61,167 bases of DNA from Pseudomonadales bacterium (GTDB taxonomy: Bacteria; Pseudomonadota; Gammaproteobacteria; Pseudomonadales; Halieaceae), in the NCBI GenBank assembly GCA_024234735.1, contig JACKNV010000015.1, positions 1 to 61,167 on the forward strand. The letters run 5' to 3'. Positions 1 to 8,923 of this stretch are shown one piece after another. Position 1 is the first letter of the stretch. Every line of letters begins with the position of its first letter. The notes under the pieces are model-generated. The model saw only the letters and a program-made list of their open reading frames with translations, did no database searches and was not told the DNA's origin. The position numbers were made by a program, and so were the translations under genes.

Positions 1-1815
1 CTCCAGCTCAACCCCGCTGATATTCGAATCGGCGGCATTGTCGACCACCAGAGCCAGCGCATCGGCACCGGATGCTGAGGAGGGACGGTTTACCAGGAAC
101 TGCTGGTCCTTGTAATCGTCGTAGAAAGCGGAACCGTTGATTTGCAGCCGGTTATCCCAGAGCTGCGTTTTCAGGCCAATCTCATAACTGGTCAACGTTT
201 CCGGATCGGCAACGGAGATCTGCTCAGTGGAGGTGGGCCTGCCATTGTAGATACCACTGCGAAAACCCTGGGAGATACTCGCGTAGCCCATGATCGTATC
301 GCTGAAATCGTGATCCACGCCGATTTTGGGTGATATCTCGTTCCAGTCATCCTTGCAGCTGTAACGCGATCCGTAGCCATCCGCAACGACATCGCTACAG
401 GACGCGGGATTGGTTGGCCCGGGGAGCACGACCGGAGTCTGGCTGGCGGGCTTGACCGTGTACATATGCAACGTCTTTTCGTCATAGGTATAACGCGCCG
501 CCAGGTTTATACGGGTGGCATCCGTCCAGTACCAGGTGGTGTAGAAAAAGGCGGCATAGCTTGTCGTATCCTGGGTCGTGTCGTAATCCAGACCTAGATC
601 GAGCGCTACCGCGCCAGTGGCCTCATAGAGACCGCTCGCGACATTCACATCCGCCTTGGATTTGCCATCCTCCCTGAGATAGTAGATACCCACCAGCCAG
701 TCGAACCTGCTGCCTGATGCATTGCTCAAGATAAACTCCTGGCTGAACTGATCGGTTTTCAGGTCGTTGCCTACTTCGAAATAGACATTGGTGGCGTTGT
801 CAGCGTCCCGATAATTGTGAGAATCCAGATCTCGGTATCCGGTGATGGATTTCAGCACCAGCCCCTGAATATCCAAGGTGTTGATCCAGCTGAGACCCCA
901 CATATCATTTTGCGCGCGATCCAGCTCATTCAATACATCACTGCGATCGATATCATTGACATTCGGCTCGCAGCAGATACCGTCAACCGGGCCAACGAAT
1001 CTGTTGTAAAGGGCTGGAATAGCAGCCTCACTGTTAAAGTCAGTCAGAACCTGCGGATAGACGTTTTGATCCATATGTGTGTAGTCGACCGCGAGATGCG
1101 AACTCCACATTTCATTGATTTCAGCATTGATATGGGCTCTCGCCGCCCAGCTGTCATCGTTGCCGGCATCGTGATTCCGATTGCGATGTTGCCAGCCTTT
1201 GGAATTCTTGGTTAGCACGGCGATACTGGCCGCCACGCTCTCACTCAGTGGCGCCTCTGCGTAACCGGAAAAAGACACGTAGTCCTCCTCACCGCCGGTC
1301 AACTGCGCCGTGTAGCTGGTATCACCATTGGGCACTTTGGTGGTTACGGAAATCGCGCCGCCAATGGTGTTCTTCCCATAGAGAGTGCCCTGCGGTCCAC
1401 GCAGCACGTCTATGCTGGCAATATCGGACAACTCCAGGTTCGCGCCAACAGTGCGAGCCAGATACACACCATCGAGGTAAACGCCGACACCAGGGTCGGT
1501 AGTCAGGCTGGAGTCAAACTGCCCTATTCCGCGCTGAAATGCCTGCAGCGAGGAACTGTTGCCATTATTGGATGAAGAAAATGAAAGGTTGGGGGATATC
1601 TGCTCTATATCACTGACGGTAAACAGCTTGGATTCATCAATTGCCTCGCCGGTGATGGAGGTGATAGCTATCGGCGTTCCTTGCAGGTTCTCGTCGCGCT
1701 TTCGGGCTGAAACAATGACTTCCTCCAGGATAGCGCCTTGCTTTGCGACAACCACGGGGCTTACCACCATCGAGAGATAAAAAAGAGCCACAATATTCAG
1801 CGAACTTGCACGCAT
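1..1815 (-). CDS. TonB-dependent receptor (partial, C-terminus cut by window edge)
   Basis: The minus-strand frame is open from an ATG at 1815 to base 1 (605 codons, no stop). The protein starts with a signal peptide of about 24 residues ending near VVVAKQ, followed by the plug-domain opening EEVIVSARKRDENLQGTP and the plug motif DIASIDVLRGPQGTLYGKNT with GGAISV. The later part alternates aromatic and polar residues as beta-barrel strands do. Such receptors take up large or hydrophobic ligands across the outer membrane with TonB energy. Its position beside a steroid-type catabolic cluster suggests, but does not prove, uptake of that substrate. The barrel end and terminal Phe lie outside the window. 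Confidence 0.93.
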   Translation of the reverse strand, partial: MRASSLNIVALFYLSMVVSPVVVAKQGAILEEVIVSARKRDENLQGTPIAITSITGEAIDESKLFTVSDIEQISPNLSFSSSNNGNSSSLQAFQRGIGQFDSSLTTDPGVGVYLDGVYLARTVGANLELSDIASIDVLRGPQGTLYGKNTIGGAISVTTKVPNGDTSYTAQLTGGEEDYVSFSGYAEAPLSESVAASIAVLTKNSKGWQHRNRNHDAGNDDSWAARAHINAEINEMWSSHLAVDYTHMDQNVYPQVLTDFNSEAAIPALYNRFVGPVDGICCEPNVNDIDRSDVLNELDRAQNDMWGLSWINTLDIQGLVLKSITGYRDLDSHNYRDADNATNVYFEVGNDLKTDQFSQEFILSNASGSRFDWLVGIYYLREDGKSKADVNVASGLYEATGAVALDLGLDYDTTQDTTSYAAFFYTTWYWTDATRINLAARYTYDEKTLHMYTVKPASQTPVVLPGPTNPASCSDVVADGYGSRYSCKDDWNEISPKIGVDHDFSDTIMGYASISQGFRSGIYNGRPTSTEQISVADPETLTSYEIGLKTQLWDNRLQINGSAFYDDYKDQQFLVNRPSSASGADALALVVDNAADSNISGVELE

Positions 1816-2049
1816 AGATAATTCCACCAAGTATGATCTTATAATTTATTTCGAGCCCGGCATTGATCCACACTCGGTTGCACTGTAGCGTTGCCGCTAT
1901 CCATTGAGAAGGTGCTTTTGGGAAATTGATTGTATTCATACATGTGCTAAACACACCGATTCCTGCCAGCGCAACCGTCGCCACTACCGGTTCGCAGATC
2001 CAATCGCCTGAAGGCGGCATTACGCCGGGCAATATAGCGCGCCAGGTTT

Positions 2050-2913
2050 TCAAGGAAACGCGGCAAACCGACGAATAAACGGCACCATTATCGCCGAGGC
2101 TACGACCATGACCACGGCGTAAACAGCGGCGGGGGGCATAAGTGTCATATCGTCAATAACACTGGCCGCTATAAAGAACGCCACCGGAGGGTTCTGCACC
2201 CCCACCTCAAACATCATTGCAATTCGTTCTCGTCGCGCCAGGCCCATAGCGCGCGCGATCAGCAGAGAAAGCGCGCATGCGGTGACAAAAAGAACGATCG
2301 TCGGCAGACCGGATGACAGAAAAGCCTGACGATAAGCGTCGTATTCCAGATACCATACCGAAAATATCAGCACAAAAAACAGGACGCTCGTCAACGGCAC
2401 CAGGTAACGTTCCAGTTTCACGGCAGCGCGAGGCGCGAAGCGCTTGACCAACATACCAAGCAACACCGGCACAAAGGTGATTATAAGTAGCTGGCCGGCA
2501 AGGTATCCCAGCGGGATAGTATAGATCTCCGCCTGCATGCCAAGCAGCCGCTGGCCCACAAATAAACCCACCGGGATGGAAATCGCAGCGAGCATGGAAT
2601 TGCATGCCGTCAGCGACACCGACAATGCAGTGAATCCACCCGCAATGCGGGTGAACATATTCGAGGTGACGCCTCCGGGACAGACCGCAAGCAACAACAA
2701 CCCGAATCCAGCCGTACTCCTCAGGTCGAAAACACCGGCTATCACGATGGCCATTGCGGGCAGCAACAGTAACTGACAGCTCAGGGCAACGGCAAATGCC
2801 CTCGGACGGGCCACAATCTCCATGAAGTCATTGATGGCAAGCCCGATGCCGATACTGAAGAGTATGGCGAATATGGCGACGCCCAGCAGCAACTGCAGCA
2901 GGTCCGCCTCCAT
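2050..2913 (-). CDS. BASS-family (bile acid:sodium symporter-like) transporter
   Basis: This 287-residue, highly hydrophobic protein has about nine to ten predicted membrane helices. It carries the family-like stretches LLLAVCPGGVTSNMFT (residues about 75-90) and MMFEVGVQNPPVA in the second half, which match SBF/BASS symporters. BASS proteins move organic anions such as bile acids, pyruvate or pantoate with sodium. The start ATG is five bases after the upstream SDR stop, so it is the last gene of an operon with an SDR, a Rieske oxygenase, an amidohydrolase and an ADC-like protein. Context favours import of a carboxylated catabolite; the actual substrate cannot be read from the sequence. Confidence 0.85.
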   Translation of the reverse strand: MEADLLQLLLGVAIFAILFSIGIGLAINDFMEIVARPRAFAVALSCQLLLLPAMAIVIAGVFDLRSTAGFGLLLLAVCPGGVTSNMFTRIAGGFTALSVSLTACNSMLAAISIPVGLFVGQRLLGMQAEIYTIPLGYLAGQLLIITFVPVLLGMLVKRFAPRAAVKLERYLVPLTSVLFFVLIFSVWYLEYDAYRQAFLSSGLPTIVLFVTACALSLLIARAMGLARRERIAMMFEVGVQNPPVAFFIAASVIDDMTLMPPAAVYAVVMVVASAIMVPFIRRFAAFP

Positions 2914-2918
2914 ACCGG

Positions 2919-3785
2919 CTAGCCCGGCAGGGCGGGATTGGCGCGGGCGAGAATACTGTCGGTTCGCGTACGCACCTGGGCATCGTTGCTCTCACTGGCG
3001 GGCAGAATCCAGAATTTGCCGGCGAGGATACCCTGCAGGCAGGTCTCGGCCACCTCCTCCGGTTCAGTCAATGGCATATCTTTCAACCCGGAGGCCTTGA
3101 TCAGGTCGGCCATCGTGGTGTACGCCACCGGCTCGTCATCGTCGCGCAGGTCTTTGGGTCGGTTGCGCATGGAGCTCAGGATATTGGTGTTGACCACATG
3201 CGGCCCGGGAAACAACACATGGGCCTGCAGGGCCGCGCCCTCCATCAGGAACTGGTAGTGCAGCACCTCGCTCATACTGGTGACAGCTGCCTTGGTGGCC
3301 GCGTAGATCGGCGTGGTCGGCATGGAGTTCAAGCCGCCGTTGCCGGAGGAGGTATTGACCACGTGACCGGCCTCCCCGTGCGCCAGCATGTTGGGCACGA
3401 ACGCGCGCAGCCCGTTGGCCACCCCCATCACGTTGACGTTGAAACCCCAGTTCCAGTCATTGGGCGTGAGGGTCCACATACGGCGCTGGGCCTCTTTTAT
3501 CCCGACCCCGGCGTTATTGCAGAGAATGTGTACATTGCCGTATGCCTCCCGACTGGCGGCTTCCAGCGCCGCCATTGACTCGGGGCTGGTGACATCGGCC
3601 CGTACCCCCGTCACATTGAGGCCGAGCGCCCGGAGCCCGGCGGCGGATGCTTCCAACGCGGGTGCCTCGATATCGGCCATAACCACGTTCATTCCCTCAC
3701 GGGCGAATACTTCACACAGGCATCGCCCGACACCGGAGGCGCCACCGGTGACAACCGCGGTCTTCCCCTGCAGTGAATCGTTCAT
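2919..3785 (-). CDS. Short-chain dehydrogenase/reductase
   Basis: This is a 288-residue classical SDR with a Rossmann fold. It has the cofactor motif TGGASGVG (13-20), NNAG (90-93) and a catalytic set Ser147, Tyr161 and Lys165 in YAATK. The ATG at 3785 follows a clear AAGGAG site. It lies between the Rieske oxygenase and the BASS transporter in one operon and probably oxidises or reduces a hydroxyl or keto group of the same substrate. The C-terminal 50 residues beyond the core are longer than in minimal SDRs. Substrate is unknown. Confidence 0.9.
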   Translation of the reverse strand: MNDSLQGKTAVVTGGASGVGRCLCEVFAREGMNVVMADIEAPALEASAAGLRALGLNVTGVRADVTSPESMAALEAASREAYGNVHILCNNAGVGIKEAQRRMWTLTPNDWNWGFNVNVMGVANGLRAFVPNMLAHGEAGHVVNTSSGNGGLNSMPTTPIYAATKAAVTSMSEVLHYQFLMEGAALQAHVLFPGPHVVNTNILSSMRNRPKDLRDDDEPVAYTTMADLIKASGLKDMPLTEPEEVAETCLQGILAGKFWILPASESNDAQVRTRTDSILARANPALPG

Positions 3786-3833
3786 GAATTCAAGCTCCTT
3801 TGCGGCCCGGCTGTGGCCCGCTGGTTATGGGTC

Positions 3834-4853
3834 TCAGGATACCGCCTGCAGATCCCCTGGCTGATCGCCCTCGCCAGGATAGGGACCACCGACATAGAAC
3901 TGGGCAAAGTATTTGCGGAAGCGCATGATAGGCCCGTCGCCATCACATAGTATGGGGCTGCGCAGATGAAATTTGTTCTGCCAGATGGGAATGTCCCCCT
4001 CCAGGCCCCGCTGACCGTTGGTGGTTTCTATCGCCGCCTGCATTCCCAGATGCTGGAACGAATCCTTGTCGTAAGGCTGATAGATATACATGAAACGGAC
4101 TTCCACCCGTTCGTCGTCAACAGGCGTCACCAACACCTGCAACAGGTACTCCATAAAGCTGGTAAAACGCACCCATTTCTGGCCGGCACCGTTCTGCACC
4201 ACCTCGACGGTAGACTCGATCTCCACCGCGTTTCCGGCACCGTCATCGACATGGCGCGAGCCGCTTACCCGGCTGCGCCGGATATGCCCGTCGTAACTGG
4301 TTTCACCCTCGGGGACCGCCTCCATGCCATGCACATACTTGAAATGCGCTACATCCACACCATTCTCGGCGATCTCCTGGGGACAGGAGTCGAAGGCCCA
4401 CTGGAACCGCTGGCGCTCAGTCCAGGCCGGATCGTCGATCTCGTCCAGCGCAATCACCTCGTGATCGGGGGGGCTGCCCTGCGGGTGGTACCAGGCCCAT
4501 ATCAGTTCGTTCCGCTCACACACCGGATAGGTCTTGAGACAGGGCTTGCCCTCCCACTTGGGGGGGATCCGGCTCGCGTAGGGTATCTCCGTTATCACGC
4601 CATCGGTATCGTACTGCCAGTGATGGAACGGGCAGCGGATCGACTCACCCTGAACCGTCCCGCCGTACCCGAGGTGGGCTCCCAGGTGTGGACAGGCGGG
4701 ATCGGACAGCCCAACCTTCCCTGATTCGGTGCGGAACAGCACCATGTCGCGGGCGAAATAATGGATATTGCGCACCTCACCCACCGCCAGTTGATCGCTG
4801 TAACCGATACAGAACCAGCCAAATGGCATGGGCATGGGGAATCGATCAGACAT
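3834..4853 (-). CDS. Rieske non-heme iron oxygenase, KshA-like
   Basis: The 339-residue protein has an N-terminal Rieske domain with C54-x-H56 and C74-x2-H77, and a C-terminal catalytic domain with the mononuclear iron motif N164-x2-D167-x2-H170-x4-H175 in the form typical of the KshA / cholesterol-7-desaturase branch. KshA hydroxylates 3-ketosteroids at C9, so a steroid or other polycyclic substrate is plausible. No dedicated reductase is adjacent; the ferredoxin at 14338 is one possible electron donor. The ATG follows AAGGAG with good spacing. Operon with the genes on both sides. Confidence 0.9.
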   Translation of the reverse strand: MSDRFPMPMPFGWFCIGYSDQLAVGEVRNIHYFARDMVLFRTESGKVGLSDPACPHLGAHLGYGGTVQGESIRCPFHHWQYDTDGVITEIPYASRIPPKWEGKPCLKTYPVCERNELIWAWYHPQGSPPDHEVIALDEIDDPAWTERQRFQWAFDSCPQEIAENGVDVAHFKYVHGMEAVPEGETSYDGHIRRSRVSGSRHVDDGAGNAVEIESTVEVVQNGAGQKWVRFTSFMEYLLQVLVTPVDDERVEVRFMYIYQPYDKDSFQHLGMQAAIETTNGQRGLEGDIPIWQNKFHLRSPILCDGDGPIMRFRKYFAQFYVGGPYPGEGDQPGDLQAVS

Positions 4854-4883
4854 GGATTTTCTCCTTGTTATGCTCCCGGTGTA

Positions 4884-6071
4884 TCAGGCCGCCGCCTCCA
4901 CGAAATCAGCTTTCAGCGGGCCGATGCGGGCGGCGATCGTGTTCAGTGCCTCGACGTCCACCTCATAGCAACTCAGGGCGTTACCACCGAGCATCGCGGC
5001 AATCTCGACCTCCGGCAAGCCCTTCATGTAGGTCACCAGTTTTTCATGGGTATTAGGCCAGGAACCCTCCGGGTGCGGATAGTCGGTTCCCCACATTATC
5101 CTGTCGATACCGATCTGGTGACGCACGGCGGTGGAACCCTCGTCAAACAGGGCTGAGGCACCGATCCAGCAGTTGCGCCGGAAATACTCGCTGGGGGGCA
5201 TGGTGAGATTACTGCGAAAATCTCCCAGCTTGCCGCTGGTATGCTTCACCGAGGCGCGCACGTCCATCATCTCAAGCAGGTGCGGCACCCAGAACTCGCT
5301 CACCTCGGTCAGGGCGAACTTGAGCCGCGGGAATTTCTCGAACACACCGCCAAATATCAGGTGCCACAGGGGGCGTCCCGCCCACCAGGCAAACTCGGTG
5401 AGAAAAATGCCAATGGCGCCGGGCAACGCGTAGTCGTAGTCGGGCGAAGGGCCCGAGTGGGTGTGGACCACCATATTGTGTTCCTGGCAGAACGCCCAGA
5501 TCGGGTAGTACCGCGGGTGGTTGTAGGGTTCCTTGTCTCCCATCAGGGCCGGAATCAGGATGCCCTTGAGGCCGTTGTCGTGGGCCCATTTCACTTCCGC
5601 CAGGGCCTCGTCCACGTCATACAGCATCAGCACGATGGCAAGACCTATGCGGCGCACAGGATCCTCCTTGCAGAACTCCACCATCCAGCGGTTGTGCGCC
5701 CGGGCCCCGGCCCATTGCAGCTCCGGGTCCACTCCCCAGGGTTTGAGCGCGAGCCCGGCGCCGAAGGGTGGTGCGTTCTGCTCAGTGATGCCATCGGGAA
5801 ACAGCACCTCCGCGGCGACCCCATCACTATCGATGACCCGGTTGCGCACTGCGCCATCCCAGGCGCCTTTGAGATCGTCTTCTATGCCCCGACGCCAGTT
5901 GTCGTTGAATTCGGACAGCAGAAGTTTTTCTTCCGCCAGTCGCGTCATCTGCCGCTGGATGGGCAGTGCCTGGTCGAACGCCGCATGGTACTTACTTTCC
6001 AGATAATCCCGATAACCTTCCATGGGCAGGCCGGCGTGGCCGTCGGTGGATACAATCAGATAGCGATCCAT
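4884..6071 (-). CDS. Amidohydrolase family metal-dependent hydrolase (Amidohydro_2)
   Basis: This 395-residue protein has TIM-barrel amidohydrolase features of the ACMSD/Amidohydro_2 type: an N-terminal STDGH metal motif, VVHTHSG in the middle and the late WGTDYPHPEG aspartate motif. Members are metal-dependent decarboxylases, hydratases or hydrolases of ring-cleavage products. A GAGGAG site precedes the ATG at 6071. It sits in the operon between the ADC-like gene and the Rieske oxygenase, which points to a step in the same pathway. Reaction cannot be specified. Confidence 0.87.
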   Translation of the reverse strand: MDRYLIVSTDGHAGLPMEGYRDYLESKYHAAFDQALPIQRQMTRLAEEKLLLSEFNDNWRRGIEDDLKGAWDGAVRNRVIDSDGVAAEVLFPDGITEQNAPPFGAGLALKPWGVDPELQWAGARAHNRWMVEFCKEDPVRRIGLAIVLMLYDVDEALAEVKWAHDNGLKGILIPALMGDKEPYNHPRYYPIWAFCQEHNMVVHTHSGPSPDYDYALPGAIGIFLTEFAWWAGRPLWHLIFGGVFEKFPRLKFALTEVSEFWVPHLLEMMDVRASVKHTSGKLGDFRSNLTMPPSEYFRRNCWIGASALFDEGSTAVRHQIGIDRIMWGTDYPHPEGSWPNTHEKLVTYMKGLPEVEIAAMLGGNALSCYEVDVEALNTIAARIGPLKADFVEAAA

Positions 6072-6104
6072 AGTGTCTACTCCTCTAAAATCCAGGCTAC
6101 CGCC

Positions 6105-6878
6105 TCAGCCGCTTATGGGGCCACCGAGATATCCGGGCCAGCGGCTCCCGGAAATGGTATCGATATGAGGCCAGAAGCCCTCCGGGTCCAGCGGACCCGC
6201 CAGGGTGATCTCGCGGCTAAGGTACTCGGGCCACCACAGGTGTGCCGACAGTTGCTCCCGCATGGGCAAACGCGAGGCGATGGGATCCCAGGGGCTCTCT
6301 CTCAGGGTGAGGACGCCATTGAGCGCGATGCGATGACCCGGGCCGTACTTACCGTGAACCCGCACCACATGGGGAGGAAAGTCATAACCCTTGCCGAAAC
6401 CGACCTGGCGGGACACCTTCACCCACCACTCGTTGCGCTCCAGGCCTTCCGCCGGCAGGGGGTCTTCCTCTCCCTGGACCCCCTCGAATTCGACGAAGGT
6501 GTAGCGCTGGTGACAGCAGCGGGCGATCACCTTGTCCTGCAACCGGAAGTAGTCCGTCTCACAGGGAAACTTGGGTTGGCCATTGGCTGACTGGCAGAGG
6601 AACATCGGGGCCTCCTGATTGATCCCGTAGCCCAGGGCCCACTCACCGGCAATGCCGTCATAATCCGCGTCGACAGTCATCAGAATGCCGTACTCGGGCT
6701 CCTCGTTGACCGGCAGGTTATAGATTGTGAGGTTTACATTTGGTTCGGCACCGTTTTCGATACCCGGCGGCAACAGGCTGGCTATCATGTCCGGGTCGGT
6801 GCGGTAGACAATTTTCAACATGGGCCACTGGCTGATTTCACCGGGCCGGATCATCGGTTCGAGCGTGGGGTCGGACAT
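6105..6878 (-). CDS. Acetoacetate decarboxylase (ADC) family protein
   Basis: The 257-residue protein resembles the ADC fold: early ALLPPGIENG-like segment (here IASLLPPGIENG), a central YGINQEAPMFL stretch and GQPKFPC, comparable to the segment around the Schiff-base lysine of ADC enzymes. ADC-like proteins include decarboxylases but also lyases and hydratases of beta-keto acids. I place the start at the ATG at 6878 because it follows AAAAAGGAGAC; an in-frame start 42 bases upstream lacks such a site. It is the first gene of the 6878-to-2050 operon. Exact reaction unknown. Confidence 0.8.
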   Translation of the reverse strand: MSDPTLEPMIRPGEISQWPMLKIVYRTDPDMIASLLPPGIENGAEPNVNLTIYNLPVNEEPEYGILMTVDADYDGIAGEWALGYGINQEAPMFLCQSANGQPKFPCETDYFRLQDKVIARCCHQRYTFVEFEGVQGEEDPLPAEGLERNEWWVKVSRQVGFGKGYDFPPHVVRVHGKYGPGHRIALNGVLTLRESPWDPIASRLPMREQLSAHLWWPEYLSREITLAGPLDPEGFWPHIDTISGSRWPGYLGGPISG

Positions 6879-7017
6879 TGCAGTCTCCTTTTTATGTTTC
6901 AGCCCGTAAGCTACACGCACACACCCAGCGGAAAAACCGTGTAAATGTGGTTAGTCTGTTTCCGCCAGGGTGGTATTCCACGCCCGCCGATTTCGCTGCC
7001 GGCGACAGCGCCCGGGG

Positions 7018-8922
7018 TTATTCCCCGCGATACCAGATTGCGGAGCTGATGGCCCGCTCCTGGATACCGGTTGGTTCGGGTGCATCGACCCCCAGGCGCG
7101 CGGCATCATAGGTCGACCAGCGCGGGGTCGGAATCTCCAGGGCCCGCGCGTAGTAGAACGCTTCCTGTCCGGAATCGAACTCCGGGTCCTGCCAGAATGC
7201 CCTCAACTGACTTGCCCCGATCGAATTGCTGTAGCTGGCGCTGGCGACATCGACCGTGCTACCCACCGCTGGCACCTTACCATCAGGGCCGGCCCGGCGA
7301 TCATCGGACAGCGCCACATCGAATATTGTCTCGTGACTGGCGCCACTGGCATCCACCCACCCCTTGATCACCTGCAGCCTGTCCAGGTTGGCGCCCTCGG
7401 GATCCTTCACGGCCCAGATAGCGAAAGTAGGGGCCGCCCCGCCGGACCCACCTTCCGGGGGGATCGACGCAGGCTCCAAAGTACCGCCCATGGGCACTCC
7501 CCGGGCGTAGGCCTGCTCGAGGAAGTCGGTGCTATCCATCATGTCGGCGCGGTAATCGAAACCACCGAAGAAGCGGAGGCTGATGCGGGGCCCGGACGTG
7601 GCAAAGGTTTCCTTGCGGAGCAGCGCATCAAAGATCGATTCCCGGGTATTTTCCTCGGCCCATACCCCGGCGAGGCCCGCGGCTCCCCACTTGCTCGAGC
7701 GGCGCATCGAGTCCGGCAGCAGCATGGCTTCACCGAGCCTCAAACCGGCGGTCCCGTCCATCAACGGCAACTTGCCGGAGTAATTGTTTTCCTCTACCGG
7801 AGTGCTCGCATTGTGACTGTCGCTGCTGCCTATTACACCGAACCTGTAGGGATTGAAACCCTCTGCATGGGCGAATTCGATGCCGGTGCGCAAGGCATCC
7901 CGGGCGTAGCTACCTTTCGGCTCGCTGAAATCACCACTGGCACTGAGCTGGGTGGACACGATCTCGAAATTGGCGAACTCGTCCTCCGGTGACAGCAGGG
8001 GATGCGTATCCGAGGTTCCCTTGATCTGCATGATCTCGCTTACCGGCTCATTGCGCGTGCGTTGTGCAGCGTATTCCGGCGTCATCGCCGCGCCCTCATA
8101 CTGGGTCCGGCCATACATCAAGCCGTTGGAGACATTGCCATTGTGGGGAATCGCCAGAACTTTCTTACCCTCCAGGCGCTGTTGATCCAGGGCGTCCCAG
8201 AGATCCTCGGGATTCTCGGAATCCAGGGATGTGAAAGGCCTCTCCGGTACATTGTCATCCCGGTAGATCACATTGCGATGCAGGTTCTGGCCGTCGGGCA
8301 TGGAGGACCATTCGTAACCCACCAGGGTAGTGAACACACCCGGTTCGTAGTGGGCATTGGCAGTATCGATCATCAGCTGCCAGGCATTGAGAACGAGTTG
8401 CTGCGCCGCCGGCGTATCGGCAAAGGTTTCCAGGCCCTTTATATCTGTCATGCTCATGATCAGCGCATAGGTCAGGGACAGCGGGCCATCATTGAGCAGG
8501 CGCTCTCGCAAGCTGCGCTTCTCCAGGGGCAAGACTGTCTCGCTGTCTTCCCGGGCCACCCCCATGTACTCCGAGTGATCAGTCACGGCGGCAAAATCCA
8601 GCGGCCGATCGATACGAATGGGATAGCCAGCTGCATGCTCTATGGTACCGCCGCGGGTGAACACATAAGCATCATTGGGGGTTGCCCTGACCCCGAGAAT
8701 ATAGGCATCCGTGGAATAACTTGTGTGAATGTGCAAATCGCCCCACAACAGGTGCCGGGTCGGGGAGTAATCGACTGCTGGTTTCGACGGCGCCGATTCC
8801 GCCGCGGCGGGATCGAAGGCCGGGTACAGCGTTGGGTCTTCCACCGGGCTGCAGCTCACCAGAGCGGCAACAATCAGGCCGGCACAAAGCCGTGCAGTGC
8901 TGGGTCTCGTCGGCCTGATCAT
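7018..8922 (-). CDS. DUF3604 family lipoprotein (PHP-like metal-dependent hydrolase)
   Basis: A 634-residue protein that begins with a lipoprotein signal (lipobox LVSC, Cys24). Near residues 58-70 it has LLWGDLHIHTSYS, a His-x-His metal site like PHP phosphoesterases and characteristic of DUF3604. The frame is open further upstream, but that part has no protein-like character, overlaps the sulfatase gene and lacks a ribosome site; the ATG at 8922 follows GAGGAGC and lies one base after the sulfatase stop. Co-transcription with a sulfatase suggests a role with sulfated or phosphorylated exogenous compounds. Biochemical function of the family is poorly known. Confidence 0.87.
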   Translation of the reverse strand: MIRPTRPSTARLCAGLIVAALVSCSPVEDPTLYPAFDPAAAESAPSKPAVDYSPTRHLLWGDLHIHTSYSTDAYILGVRATPNDAYVFTRGGTIEHAAGYPIRIDRPLDFAAVTDHSEYMGVAREDSETVLPLEKRSLRERLLNDGPLSLTYALIMSMTDIKGLETFADTPAAQQLVLNAWQLMIDTANAHYEPGVFTTLVGYEWSSMPDGQNLHRNVIYRDDNVPERPFTSLDSENPEDLWDALDQQRLEGKKVLAIPHNGNVSNGLMYGRTQYEGAAMTPEYAAQRTRNEPVSEIMQIKGTSDTHPLLSPEDEFANFEIVSTQLSASGDFSEPKGSYARDALRTGIEFAHAEGFNPYRFGVIGSSDSHNASTPVEENNYSGKLPLMDGTAGLRLGEAMLLPDSMRRSSKWGAAGLAGVWAEENTRESIFDALLRKETFATSGPRISLRFFGGFDYRADMMDSTDFLEQAYARGVPMGGTLEPASIPPEGGSGGAAPTFAIWAVKDPEGANLDRLQVIKGWVDASGASHETIFDVALSDDRRAGPDGKVPAVGSTVDVASASYSNSIGASQLRAFWQDPEFDSGQEAFYYARALEIPTPRWSTYDAARLGVDAPEPTGIQERAISSAIWYRGE

Positions 8923-8923
8923 T

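Noticed and set aside
5241..6590. Long open frame on the plus strand opposite the amidohydrolase and ADC-like genes
   Set aside because: Composition is the antisense pattern of GC-rich coding DNA; the minus strand has clear families with good ribosome sites.
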